Assembly (NCBI GenBank): GCA_903887275.1
Contig: CAISPD010000232.1
Span: 1-63,938, forward strand
Source of the DNA: an uncultured Mucilaginibacter sp.
GTDB lineage: Bacteria; Bacteroidota; Bacteroidia; Sphingobacteriales; Sphingobacteriaceae
Reading direction: 5' to 3'
Length of the DNA: 63,938 nt
The translations under genes were made by a program, and so were the position numbers. Below the pieces are notes generated by a model, which was given only the letters and a program-made list of their open reading frames with translations, was not told the DNA's origin and ran no database searches. This document shows, one piece after another, positions 35,193 through 43,651 of the stretch. Position 1 is the stretch's first letter; every line of letters starts with the position of its first letter.

Positions 35193-35672
35193 TTGCCCTT
35201 GTTATAATTTGATAGACCAGGTTTTTTCTCGGTTGATGTTTTTTACAGGTTATAGCAAAAAAATGTTGCCCTTATCAAAAATTAATAACGCATTACACTT
35301 GCTCATTAAACGTATCCTGCGAGGTTAAAATTATATTTTTTAATTTGAATGAGCCCTATTTTAGTTTGAGTTAACCTGTTTTAATAAATAATTACTTCTG
35401 AAAAATAGCAAAGGTTGCCTGGATTTCAATTTTTATTTGATGCGAGCCGATTAGCGGCATCGGGACTTTTCATTAATTAAGCAGGTTTTTCACAGGGGAG
35501 GTATCCCGTTCCTTTTTTTGCTCACAACTTTAAGCTCTGATTGTAAAACAATTGTCAATTAATCAATCGATTGAATGACGTGACATTTCTGTGAAACGGT
35601 TAGTATGTTTTCCTGCTTTAATTTGCCTGCACCAAACGGGAGGTTAAAGGAGTTTGGGTGAGGAAAATAAAG
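35193..35672. other. 480-bp intergenic region, no gene seen
   Basis: A+T-rich spacer between the divergent protease and START genes. It contains a 10-bp palindrome CAATCGATTG (near 35562) within a run of ATTG/CAAT words, and a purine-rich AGGTTAAAGGAG just before the START gene that could serve as ribosome binding site. No reading frame with plausible composition and no clear TAnnTTTG box was found. Confidence 0.4.
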
Positions 35673-36314
35673 ATGAAAACAAAAATTTACCTGCTGATAT
35701 TAATTGCTATGGCTTTTGCAGCCACTGCCCAAGCCCAGTGGACGCTGAAAACTGAAAAAGACGGGATAAGCATATATGAAACCAATGTACCCGGATCGAA
35801 AATAAAGGCACTGAAAGTTATCGCCTCATTTAATGCTACACCTTTACAACTGGGTGCGGTTATTATGGATGTAAATACTGCTACAAACTGGGTATATCAT
35901 TTAAGATCAAGTATTCTGATCAAACAAATTTCGCCCAACGAACTGTATTACTATTCGGAAGTAAATTTACCCTGGCCCGCTGCAAACCGCGATTTTGTAG
36001 CACATTTGACGATGAGTCAGAATCCCCAAAACGGAGTTGTTGAAATAGACGGACCAGCAGTGCCGGGTTATATGCAGCAAAGGGAGGGTATTGTGAGAAT
36101 TAGTAATTCGGTCGGCAAATGGGTCATTACACCCATATCCCCTGGCAGGGTTAGGGTTGAATACACCATTCATGTTGATCCGGCAGGCTCGCTCCCTTCA
36201 TGGCTCGTGAATAGTTTTGCTACCGAAGCGCCCTTGAAAATATTTAAGAATCTCCGTATCGAATTGGAAAAACCTTTTCGTAAGAATGCCGACCTGATGT
36301 TGTCTGACAATTGA
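35673..36314 (+). CDS. START domain lipid-binding protein
   Basis: A 213-residue exported protein. The ATG at 35673 gives a clean signal peptide (MKTKIYLLILIAMAF, ending Gln-Ala-Gln); a GTG at 35658 is an alternative. The rest is one START domain: Trp-Thr-Leu-Lys-Thr-Glu-Lys-Asp-Gly-Ile at its N-terminus, a central Tyr-Tyr-Tyr-Ser-Glu-Val-Asn-Leu-Pro-Trp-Pro, Asn-Arg-Asp-Phe-Val, and the C-terminal amphipathic helix. START domains hold a lipid in a cavity. Its ligand and periplasmic role are unknown. Confidence 0.85.
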   Translation: MKTKIYLLILIAMAFAATAQAQWTLKTEKDGISIYETNVPGSKIKALKVIASFNATPLQLGAVIMDVNTATNWVYHLRSSILIKQISPNELYYYSEVNLPWPAANRDFVAHLTMSQNPQNGVVEIDGPAVPGYMQQREGIVRISNSVGKWVITPISPGRVRVEYTIHVDPAGSLPSWLVNSFATEAPLKIFKNLRIELEKPFRKNADLMLSDN

Positions 36315-36361
36315 AATATGGCTTGGGTATTCTTTTTGATATTTAAGGTTAATCTGTTACC

Positions 36362-37531
36362 TTGTGTAAACTAAAAACCTGCTTCATCAAAACTAAAATC
36401 ACGCTTTTATTGCTGCTGTTTACCGGCGCCGCCAATGCTCAGGATTCGGTATTTGCACGTAGCCTTGTGGACACCTTAACCTCTCCCTATTTCTGGGGGC
36501 GGGGTTATACCAACGATGGCATGGGAAAAGCTGGCCGGTTTATTGCGGGACAATATGCTGCATATGGCTTGCTACCGCTTAACGGAGAGCGCTACGACCA
36601 GCCTTTTACCTATAATGCCAATACTTTTCCCGGTGCCATGGAGGTAACAGTAAATGGCCTGAGTTTAATACCGGGTAAAGATTTTATCGTCGGACCGCAA
36701 AGCCGCGGGGTAAAGGGAAGGGGTTCTTTGGTTAAAACCGACAGCATACATTATGTGGATGGAGCCAACCGCATTGTGTTAACGCTGCAGGATAAACTGA
36801 CATGGTCTGTTGAACAGGAAGTGGCCGACTTTACCGAGGTGCAGGTCGACAAAAAAGCACTATCCGGTACGCCTAAAACAATCAAGGCCGAAATCGAAAA
36901 TAACTTCATCAAAGATTTTCCAGCCGCCAACATCTGCGGTTACGTCAAGGGCACAGCACAGCCCGATTCGTTTTTTGTATTTACGGCGCACTATGATCAC
37001 CTGGGTGGTATGGGCAGCAAAACCTATTTCCCGGGTGCAAATGACAATGCCAGCGGGATTACCCAGCTCCTAAGCCTTGCACGTTATTTTGCAATTCACC
37101 CGCAACGTTATTCTATCGCATTTATTTGTTTTTCGGGGGAAGAAGCAGGATTGCTGGGTTCTCAATACTTTGCACAGCACACATTGATCCCACTTGATAA
37201 GATCAGGTTCCTGCTCAATATGGATATCCTTGGTACCGGTGAGGAGGGTATCACTGCCGTAAATGCTACCGTTTACCCGAAAGAATTTGCGATGTTAAAG
37301 AAGATCAACGACGAAAACCACTACCTTGTAAAAATAGCATCGCGGGGTAAAGCTGCCAATAGCGATCATTATTGGTTTACAGAAAAGGGGGTACCGGCTT
37401 TTTTTATTTATACTATGGGCGGTATAAAGGCTTATCATGATGTTTTTGATATCAGCAGGACCTTGCCCATGAACGAGTACAGTCACCTGTTTAAACTACT
37501 GGTAGAGTTTAGTACAGAAATGATGAAATAA
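36362..37531 (+). CDS. M28 family metallopeptidase with TTG start
   Basis: A 389-residue exported aminopeptidase-like enzyme with two zinc ions. The signal region (Thr-Lys-Ile-Thr-Leu-Leu-Leu-Leu-Leu-Phe, ending Ala-Asn-Ala-Gln) begins near residue 10. Zinc ligands are seen in Ala-His210-Tyr-Asp-His, Gly-Ala-Asn-Asp-Asn-Ala-Ser-Gly, Ser-Gly-Glu-Glu-Ala-Gly-Leu-Leu-Gly, Asn-Met-Asp and, near the end, Lys-Ala-Tyr-His. No in-frame ATG occurs before the signal peptide; a stop lies four codons upstream of the TTG at 36362, so TTG is the only usable start. It follows the START gene by 47 bp. Confidence 0.9.
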   Translation: MCKLKTCFIKTKITLLLLLFTGAANAQDSVFARSLVDTLTSPYFWGRGYTNDGMGKAGRFIAGQYAAYGLLPLNGERYDQPFTYNANTFPGAMEVTVNGLSLIPGKDFIVGPQSRGVKGRGSLVKTDSIHYVDGANRIVLTLQDKLTWSVEQEVADFTEVQVDKKALSGTPKTIKAEIENNFIKDFPAANICGYVKGTAQPDSFFVFTAHYDHLGGMGSKTYFPGANDNASGITQLLSLARYFAIHPQRYSIAFICFSGEEAGLLGSQYFAQHTLIPLDKIRFLLNMDILGTGEEGITAVNATVYPKEFAMLKKINDENHYLVKIASRGKAANSDHYWFTEKGVPAFFIYTMGGIKAYHDVFDISRTLPMNEYSHLFKLLVEFSTEMMK

Positions 37532-37536
37532 AACAA

Positions 37537-38073
37537 ATGCACGAGAAATATTTTGATCTTTCTTTCGACGGAATATGTATTTACATTAATATAGCGGTCA
37601 AAAACCCATTGTTGGGGAAAATAGCACTTGTATTAGCTGAACTTTTTATCCTCGTCGTTTTTTTCATTGCAGTTATTAACTGGATTCCGGGACTTGTGCT
37701 TATGTCATTTTTTTTCCTGCTTTTATTAATGAAGTACTCACTTTGGAATTTTTTCGGACAGGAAAACCTTATCATTAACACAAAAACCATAAGCTACCGA
37801 TATGATTATGGTTTTTTCAGAACAACCAGGGTAACGAAGAAATTGAGTAAACCAGTCTTCCTACATTATGAAAACTGCGATGTCATAGACGATGAATTTA
37901 TGGTGAAACTTCAATTGATCTCAAATGATAAGGACGATCTCCCTGAAATAATATACCAATTTGCCCTACCAGTTTCTTTGCAAGAAGCACAACAAATAGA
38001 TAGCTTGATCAGGCAGATATCTATTCAAAAAGTTACGGACGATTATTCGTTGCCCGATATTAATTTAAACTGA
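37537..38073 (+). CDS. Hypothetical membrane protein, two helices
   Basis: A 178-residue protein with two adjacent membrane helices (about residues 28-46 and 50-66) and a soluble C-terminal half that alternates strands in the way of a PH-like or YcxB-type domain (Thr-Ile-Ser-Tyr-Arg-Tyr-Asp-Tyr-Gly). I do not recognise a named family. It starts 5 bp after the M28 gene and is likely co-transcribed. Its stop codon abuts the stop codon of the convergent AraC gene. Confidence 0.65.
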   Translation: MHEKYFDLSFDGICIYINIAVKNPLLGKIALVLAELFILVVFFIAVINWIPGLVLMSFFFLLLLMKYSLWNFFGQENLIINTKTISYRYDYGFFRTTRVTKKLSKPVFLHYENCDVIDDEFMVKLQLISNDKDDLPEIIYQFALPVSLQEAQQIDSLIRQISIQKVTDDYSLPDINLN

Positions 38074-38994
38074 TCAGTTCAAATTTTTCCTGAACTCATT
38101 CGGGGTTTGCCCCTCGATCCTCTTGAATAATTTAAAGAAATAGCTCAGGTTATTGATGCCAATGGCATAACATGCCTGTGTAATGGTAACGTCCGAATTG
38201 GTCAGTAGTTGTTTGGCTGCTTTTACACGTTCGTTCAAAATAAACTCAACAGGGCTTATGCCAAACTCGCGTTTGAAACACCTGAAAAAATTGGGACGGC
38301 TCATGCAGCAAATATTACTCAACTGATCGATCGTGATTTCTTCGTGTATATGTGTCTTGATATATTTAACTACAGCCGCAAAACGGTTAGTGCTGGTGTG
38401 TTTATGATAATTATCCAATATAAGGCTGCGGGCCTGGGTCTGCATCAGCCTGATCAATAATTCTTTCAGGGTAAAATCGGCAATAACATCTTTTGCGGCA
38501 AAGTTTTCGGTACTCACATGCACCAGGCGGTCGATAGTTTCGGTGATCTGAAAAGTGTTTTGTAAGTGAAAGCAGTTGAGATCTATATCCCAGCTTTCGT
38601 TTTTCTCCACTTTTGGATACTTCTCGTTCAGCAAACCTAAAGTATCAGAAAGCATGCCCGGATCAACTGCCAGTGCGATACATTGGGTAGGATTTGCCGA
38701 ATTCGCCTCTGGGAAGTCAATGATCATCTCTTCATTTTCCGGTACAAGGACGGATTCGCCCGGCAGGTAATCGAAATGTTGTGAACCAAACAGGTGCATT
38801 ACCTTTTTGCCGCGCATCATGGTGGTCAGCACCATATCGTCAAACTTTAATTTAACTTTTTCCGACTGCCGGTGGGTTTCAAATACATTCAGTTCGCAAT
38901 GCTGCAGGGTGTAAACCGACCGGTTCTCGACCAATGTTTTCAGATTTTTTTCGTCGTGAAGCGGCAGCGGGCGTGGCTTAAACTTACTTTCCAT
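38074..38994 (-). CDS. AraC family transcriptional regulator
   Basis: A 306-residue regulator with an N-terminal AraC_N-type ligand domain (residues 1-190) and a C-terminal pair of helix-turn-helix motifs (~200-306): Ile-Thr-Ile-Asp-Gln-Leu-Ser-Asn-Ile-Cys-Cys-Met-Ser, then Ile-Thr-Gln-Ala-Cys-Tyr-Ala-Ile-Gly and Phe-Phe-Lys-Leu-Phe-Lys-Arg. It is divergent from the aldehyde dehydrogenase gene 180 bp away. AraC regulators paired with ALDH and DUF779 genes occur elsewhere, so it probably activates that pair in response to an aldehyde or alcohol. Confidence 0.9.
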   Translation of the reverse strand: MESKFKPRPLPLHDEKNLKTLVENRSVYTLQHCELNVFETHRQSEKVKLKFDDMVLTTMMRGKKVMHLFGSQHFDYLPGESVLVPENEEMIIDFPEANSANPTQCIALAVDPGMLSDTLGLLNEKYPKVEKNESWDIDLNCFHLQNTFQITETIDRLVHVSTENFAAKDVIADFTLKELLIRLMQTQARSLILDNYHKHTSTNRFAAVVKYIKTHIHEEITIDQLSNICCMSRPNFFRCFKREFGISPVEFILNERVKAAKQLLTNSDVTITQACYAIGINNLSYFFKLFKRIEGQTPNEFRKNLN

Positions 38995-39174
38995 AGGTAT
39001 CTACGCTCGGGATATTATAATTGGTAAGCTAAAGTTAACGAGATAATCTAATTAAAATAGTGATTTATATCATTTAATATTTTAGTGCACAAGGCTGATA
39101 CTATTGTACATAAAGAAGAGGATGGGCTTGCCGTAATTTTAGCATTACCAATTATTTAAAATCAAAACGAAATT

Positions 39175-40695
39175 ATGGAAACCATCGCGGAAACCCAAAA
39201 GCTGGTCGCCAGACCGGCATTTAAAGATCACTACGACAATTTTATTGGTGGTGAGTTTGTAGCACCTGTAAAAGGTGAATATTTTGAAAGCATCTCACCT
39301 ATAGACGGTGAAGCATTTACCAATGTACCACGCTCGGGCAAGGAAGACATCGAACTGGCGCTTGATGCAGCACACAAGGCATTTGCTACCTGGTCGCATA
39401 CTTCGCCGGCCGAGAGAAGCAATGTGCTTTTGAAAATTGCCTCAAAAATGGAGGAAAACCTCAACTATCTTGCAGCTATAGAAACCATCGACAATGGTAA
39501 GCCTATCCGCGAGACCATGGCGGCTGATTTACCTTTGGCTATAGATCATTTCCGCTATTTTGCAGGAGTTATCCGCAGCGAAGAAAGCTCGGTGAGCGAA
39601 CTTGATCAGAATACCGTTTCGTTGAACATCCACGAACCAATTGGTGTTGTGGGCCAGATCATCCCCTGGAACTTCCCTTTATTGATGGCTACCTGGAAAA
39701 TGGCACCGGCACTGGCTGCGGGTTGTACGGTAGTGATGAAACCCGCCGAACAAACGCCTGTTGGTATTTTAATGCTGATGGAGTTATTGAAAGACATTAT
39801 TCCTCCGGGCGTGATAAATATCGTTACCGGTTTTGGTCCCGAAGCAGGAAAGCCACTGGCAACTTCACCAAGGGTATCTAAAGTTGCCTTTACCGGTGAA
39901 ACTACAACAGGGCGACTGATCATGCAGTACGCTTCAGAGAACCTCAATCCGGTTACGATGGAACTGGGTGGCAAATCGCCAAACATATTTTTGCCTAGCG
40001 TAATGGATGCCGACGATGCATTTTTTGATAAATGCCTCGAAGGTGCCACCATGTTTGCCCTTAACCAGGGTGAAGTTTGTACCTGTCCTTCCAGGATGCT
40101 GATCCATGAGTCGATCTACGACCGTTTTATTGAGCGTGTAATTGAAAGAGTAGAAGCTATTAAAATGGGACATCCGCTGGATCCAAATACCATGATGGGC
40201 GCACAGGCATCGAAAGATCAATATGAAAAGATTCTGTCATATATCGAAATAGGTAAAGAGGAAGGTGCCGAAGTGCTTACAGGTGGAGCTAAAAAATACC
40301 TTGATGGCTTAACTGACGGTTACTATATCCAGCCAACACTGTTGAAAGGCAATAATAAAATGCGTGTTTTTCAGGAAGAGATCTTCGGTCCGGTAGTTTG
40401 TGTTACCACCTTTAAAACGGTTGAAGAGGCTATTGAAATTGCCAATGATACACTTTACGGACTAGGTGCCGGCGTTTGGACACGTGATGCACACGAATTA
40501 TATCGTGTACCACGCGCTATTCAGGCAGGCAGGGTATGGGTAAACTGCTACCATGCTTACCCTGCACATGCACCATTTGGTGGCTTCAAAAAATCGGGCT
40601 TTGGCCGCGAAACACATAAGATGATGCTGAGCCATTATCGCCAGAACAAAAACATGCTCATTTCTTATGATAAAAATAAATTAGGGTTCTTTTGA
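39175..40695 (+). CDS. NAD(P)-dependent aldehyde dehydrogenase
   Basis: A 506-residue cytosolic ALDH oxidising aldehydes to acids. Visible motifs: Ile-Pro-Trp-Asn-Phe-Pro-Leu (cofactor region), Phe-Thr-Gly-Glu-Thr-Thr-Thr-Gly, the catalytic Glu in Glu-Leu-Gly-Gly-Lys-Ser-Pro, the nucleophile Cys in Gln-Gly-Glu-Val-Cys-Thr-Cys-Pro (two Cys nearby, the first at the usual position), and Glu-Glu-Ile-Phe-Gly-Pro-Val. The sequence is like the acetaldehyde/chloroacetaldehyde dehydrogenase group (AcoD/ExaC type). Full length. Downstream are a hairpin and a DUF779 gene. Confidence 0.93.
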   Translation: METIAETQKLVARPAFKDHYDNFIGGEFVAPVKGEYFESISPIDGEAFTNVPRSGKEDIELALDAAHKAFATWSHTSPAERSNVLLKIASKMEENLNYLAAIETIDNGKPIRETMAADLPLAIDHFRYFAGVIRSEESSVSELDQNTVSLNIHEPIGVVGQIIPWNFPLLMATWKMAPALAAGCTVVMKPAEQTPVGILMLMELLKDIIPPGVINIVTGFGPEAGKPLATSPRVSKVAFTGETTTGRLIMQYASENLNPVTMELGGKSPNIFLPSVMDADDAFFDKCLEGATMFALNQGEVCTCPSRMLIHESIYDRFIERVIERVEAIKMGHPLDPNTMMGAQASKDQYEKILSYIEIGKEEGAEVLTGGAKKYLDGLTDGYYIQPTLLKGNNKMRVFQEEIFGPVVCVTTFKTVEEAIEIANDTLYGLGAGVWTRDAHELYRVPRAIQAGRVWVNCYHAYPAHAPFGGFKKSGFGRETHKMMLSHYRQNKNMLISYDKNKLGFF

Positions 40696-40714
40696 TTTTG
40701 ATCTCTGATTGGGT

Positions 40715-40747
40715 GGCATCGCTGCGTTGGGCGGCGGTGCCTTTTTT
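40715..40747 (+). terminator. Terminator-like hairpin between ALDH and DUF779 genes
   Basis: GGCATCGC (40715-40722) pairs with GCGGTGCC (40734-40741) with one G-T wobble, followed by six T. It lies 19 bp after the ALDH stop and 10 bp before the DUF779 start, so it may lower expression of the second gene. Confidence 0.6.
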
Positions 40748-40756
40748 ATTTTTGAT

Positions 40757-41158
40757 ATGAACAATAGCAAAAGGGTATTAATTACAGCCGAAGCGGCAAA
40801 TGTGGTAGGACAATTACGTGCCAGGTTTGGCGAACTGATGTTTCACCAAAGTGGCGGATGCTGCGATGGCTCGCAGCCGATGTGTTTTGAAAAAGGTGAA
40901 TTTATTGTCGGTGCTAATGATATTTATCTTGGTGATATTGATGGCTGCGCCTTTTTTATGAGCGCCGACCAGTTTGAATACTGGAAGCATACCCAGCTTA
41001 TCATTGATATTACTCCGGGCAGGGGTTCAAGTTTTTCGCTGGAGATACCTTTGGGGCTCCGGTTTATTACACGTTCCAGGTTGTTTAAAGATGAGGAATT
41101 GCAAAATCTTGCTCCTGTATTATCAGGCGAAGATTACCTCGCTAAACCCAGCATTTGA
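40757..41158 (+). CDS. DUF779 domain protein
   Basis: A 133-residue cytosolic protein. The DUF779 signature is clear: His-Gln-Ser-Gly-Gly-Cys-Cys-Asp-Gly-Ser, then Pro-Met-Cys-Phe, and Gly-Arg-Gly-Ser-Ser-Phe-Ser-Leu-Glu near residue 93. Three Cys could bind a metal. The family travels with acetaldehyde or alcohol dehydrogenases and their AraC or sigma-54 regulators, but its job is unknown. The ATG at 40757 is used; an upstream GTG-type start at 40709 would be read through the hairpin. Confidence 0.9.
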   Translation: MNNSKRVLITAEAANVVGQLRARFGELMFHQSGGCCDGSQPMCFEKGEFIVGANDIYLGDIDGCAFFMSADQFEYWKHTQLIIDITPGRGSSFSLEIPLGLRFITRSRLFKDEELQNLAPVLSGEDYLAKPSI

Positions 41159-41195
41159 TTTTTTAAAATTCTGCCGGAGAATGCGGGTTTTTTGA

Positions 41196-41203
41196 TAGAT
41201 TTG
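41196..41203 (+). promoter_or_regulatory. -7 box for the GH30 gene
   Basis: TAGATTTG matches the Bacteroidota -7 consensus TAnnTTTG, 32 bp before the ATG at 41236. No clear -33 TTG is present at the expected distance. Confidence 0.5.
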
Positions 41204-41235
41204 AAATTCAAGCACAACCAATTATCAAATTTATT

Positions 41236-42699
41236 ATGAAAAGTCCGATCAAAGCGGCCTGCCTTATACTGGCATCCGGTATAATGGCTACCACGGCAGC
41301 ACTTGCCCAGCAGAAAACATCCTACAGCCTTAAAAATAAAACGGTAAAAGTATTTGTTACCGAAAAAGGTACCGATAATCGCCTGGCACCGGCCGGGACC
41401 CTGAATTTTGATAGTAAACCTCAACCGGTTGAAACTGAGGTAGCGGTTTTTGTTGACCCTGCCCAAACTTTTCAGCAGTTTCTCGGCATCGGTGGTGCAC
41501 TGACCGATGCTTCAGCTGAAACTTTTTACAAATTGCCAAAGGATAAACAACAGGAAATACTGAAAGCCTATTATAGCAAGACTGAGGGTATCGGTTATAC
41601 TTTTGGTCGTACGCATATCCAGAGCTGCGATTTTTCAAGCGATAGCTACAGCTATGTAAAGGATGGCGACAAAGCTTTAAGCAGCTTTGATGTTAGTCAT
41701 GATAAAAAATACCGCATACCTTTTATTAAAGAAGCCATAGCAGCAGCGGGTGGTAAACTGACGCTGTTTGTTAGCCCATGGAGCCCTCCGGGATGGATGA
41801 AAACCAATAATGACGTCATGCACGGCGGTAAACTTAAAAAGGAATTTGACCAGAGCTGGGCAAATTTCTATGTAAAGTTTATCAAAACCTACGAAAAAGC
41901 AGGGATACCGATCTGGGGCTTAAGCGTTCAAAACGAGCCAATGGCAACACAATCCTGGGAATCGTGCCTTTATACAGCAGAAGATGAGCGGGACTTTGTG
42001 AAAAATTTCCTCGGCCCAACGCTGCAAAAATCCGGCTTAGCTAGTAAAAAGCTGATCGTTTGGGATCATAACCGCGACCTGCTTTACCAGCGTGCAAGCA
42101 CAATTTTAGAGGATCCTCAGGCTGCCAAATATGTTTGGGGTATAGGGTACCACTGGTACGAAACCTGGACCGGCGCTGGTATGAACTTTGAAAGTGAACG
42201 TTTGGTACATCAGGCCTTCCCCAATAAAAACCTGGTATTTACCGAAGGATGCGCTGAACGTTTTAATCCGGCAAGCCTGGACGACTGGTCGCTTGGCGAG
42301 AAATACGGTTATTCAATGATCAACGATTTTAACGCAGGCACTGTAGCATGGACCGATTGGAATGTATTGCTCGACGAAAAAGGTGGTCCTAATCATGTGG
42401 GTAACTTCTGCTTCGCACCCGTGCATGCCGATACACAAACCGGAAAAGTTACTTATACCAATGCATTTTATTATATCGGACATTTTTCCAAATTCATCAA
42501 ACCAGGTGCAAAACGTATTGCAAGCTCGGCTAGCAGAGACAAGCTGCTTACTACCGCTTACCTGAATCCAGATGGTAAAGTTGCTGTAGTAGTGATGAAT
42601 AAATCAGATGAAAAGATCGACTATCTGCTTTGGATCAAAGGCAAAGCAGCTAAAGTAAGCAGTAACCCGCATTCGATCGCGACGCTGGTAGTGGAGTAG
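41236..42699 (+). CDS. Glycoside hydrolase family 30 enzyme
   Basis: A 487-residue secreted glycosidase like bacterial glucosylceramidase/beta-1,6-glucanase enzymes. Signal peptide 1-24 (Ala-Leu-Ala-Gln). The TIM barrel starts with Gln-Gln-Phe-Leu-Gly-Ile-Gly-Gly-Ala-Leu-Thr-Asp. The acid/base is Glu234 in Ser-Val-Gln-Asn-Glu-Pro and the nucleophile is Glu337 in Phe-Thr-Glu-Gly-Cys-Ala. A C-terminal beta-sandwich (GH30_C) closes the protein after Phe-Ile-Lys-Pro-Gly-Ala-Lys-Arg-Ile. It likely cleaves beta-1,6- or beta-1,3-glucan-type linkages. No SusC/D pair accompanies it. Confidence 0.93.
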   Translation: MKSPIKAACLILASGIMATTAALAQQKTSYSLKNKTVKVFVTEKGTDNRLAPAGTLNFDSKPQPVETEVAVFVDPAQTFQQFLGIGGALTDASAETFYKLPKDKQQEILKAYYSKTEGIGYTFGRTHIQSCDFSSDSYSYVKDGDKALSSFDVSHDKKYRIPFIKEAIAAAGGKLTLFVSPWSPPGWMKTNNDVMHGGKLKKEFDQSWANFYVKFIKTYEKAGIPIWGLSVQNEPMATQSWESCLYTAEDERDFVKNFLGPTLQKSGLASKKLIVWDHNRDLLYQRASTILEDPQAAKYVWGIGYHWYETWTGAGMNFESERLVHQAFPNKNLVFTEGCAERFNPASLDDWSLGEKYGYSMINDFNAGTVAWTDWNVLLDEKGGPNHVGNFCFAPVHADTQTGKVTYTNAFYYIGHFSKFIKPGAKRIASSASRDKLLTTAYLNPDGKVAVVVMNKSDEKIDYLLWIKGKAAKVSSNPHSIATLVVE

Positions 42700-42706
42700 C
42701 GAATTA

Positions 42707-42744
42707 GTTAACTGGTTAACTTGTTGATTAGTTAACCAGTTAAC
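42707..42744. repeat. Perfect 14-bp inverted repeat
   Basis: GTTAACTGGTTAAC (42707-42720) and its complement (42731-42744) flank a 10-bp loop, directly after the GH30 stop and before the convergent DUF1003 stop. No T tract follows, so it is either a weak two-way terminator or a dispersed palindrome built from GTTAAC words. Confidence 0.7.
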
Positions 42745-42795
42745 CTCTTATTTGAAGATAGGAGACCTGGTTGTTTTTGACCAGTTAAATCGAAA

Positions 42796-43215
42796 TCAGC
42801 TTTTATTTGTATTTAACTTTTCCAACAGCATTATTATCTTATCCAGTTTTTCAACTTCAATAGCATTCAGCTGTTTTTGTAATTCTTCAATTTCCTGTTT
42901 AGCCTCTTTATTGGTTTTGAAATCAGCCTCAGCCTGTGCCCGATCGCGTTCATTCTGGCGGTTTTGAGCCATCATAATGATCGGAGCAGCATATGCTGCC
43001 TGGGTTGAAAATACGAGGTTCAACAAAATGAACGGATAAACATCCCAGTGAAAAGCCCAGCCAACCGCATTGAGGCTCATCCATATGAGTACGATGATGG
43101 TTTGCCAGATAATAAAACGCCATGAACCCATGCCTTTTGCCACGCCGTCGGCGAGCTTTTGCCCGTAATTTCGGGTGGAGTGATGATTTTCGTGCCAGTT
43201 TTTGTCGTTAGCCAT
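42796..43215 (-). CDS. DUF1003 domain membrane protein
   Basis: A 139-residue inner-membrane protein: cytosolic start rich in His and Asn, two membrane helices (about 33-52 and 60-78, Trp-Arg-Phe-Ile-Ile-Trp-Gln and Tyr-Pro-Phe-Ile-Leu-Leu-Asn-Leu), the family segment Ser-Thr-Gln-Ala-Ala-Tyr-Ala-Ala-Pro-Ile-Ile-Met-Met, and a charged coiled coil (~85-135). This matches DUF1003. Function unknown; some relatives are tied to magnesium or envelope stress. Confidence 0.9.
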   Translation of the reverse strand: MANDKNWHENHHSTRNYGQKLADGVAKGMGSWRFIIWQTIIVLIWMSLNAVGWAFHWDVYPFILLNLVFSTQAAYAAPIIMMAQNRQNERDRAQAEADFKTNKEAKQEIEELQKQLNAIEVEKLDKIIMLLEKLNTNKS

Positions 43216-43283
43216 AAAGTTTAAGATTTTTATTTGGATAAATATAGAAATTATGCCTGTACCAATGTCGATTGAAAAAAAAA

Positions 43284-43312
43284 AGAGCCCCGCAAATTAC
43301 GGGGTCTTTTTT
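43284..43312. terminator. Intrinsic terminator with A and T tracts on both sides
   Basis: CCCCG/CGGGG core stem, extended by AGA/TCT past a one-base bulge, has an A run before it and a T run after it. It ends the small lipoprotein gene on the minus strand (stop at 43343) and can work in both directions. Confidence 0.85.
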
Positions 43313-43342
43313 CACACCTAATTAATTTATAAACAAACAAGA

Positions 43343-43498
43343 TCAGCGCTCGCGATATTCGCGATATTCACGGTCATGGTGGTGGTCGCGATCATGGTCA
43401 CGGTCGCGGTAAAAATGATCTTCCCGAATGATGCAGCCCGAAGTAAACGATACAATCAGACTTGCCAGTAATGCTAAACCAACTATTTTCCTTTTCAT
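43343..43498 (-). CDS. 51-residue Asp/His/Arg-rich lipoprotein
   Basis: A small frame found by reading the minus strand: ATG at 43498, stop TGA at 43345-43343. The product has a basic start (MKRK), a hydrophobic core, and a lipobox Phe-Thr-Ser-Gly-Cys22. The mature 30 residues are almost all Asp, His, Arg, Glu and Tyr, made from short repeats (Arg-Asp-Arg-Asp-His-Asp-Arg-Asp-His-His-His; Glu-Tyr-Arg-Glu-Tyr-Arg-Glu-Arg). The His/Asp cluster could bind metal. It has its own terminator. The family is not recognised, but lipoprotein architecture plus terminator makes a real gene likely. Confidence 0.7.
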   Translation of the reverse strand: MKRKIVGLALLASLIVSFTSGCIIREDHFYRDRDHDRDHHHDREYREYRER

Positions 43499-43651
43499 GA
43501 TCTTCATCTTTTGATCGGCAAATTTTGCCTCGTTTTTATTTGGATAGCAGAATCGTTAAAAGGATTAATCGGCTCAAATTAAATTGATATTATTAATTGA
43601 TTTTTAATGTTGACTATTGTTTGGCATTATTTTTATCAATTTTGCGATAAC

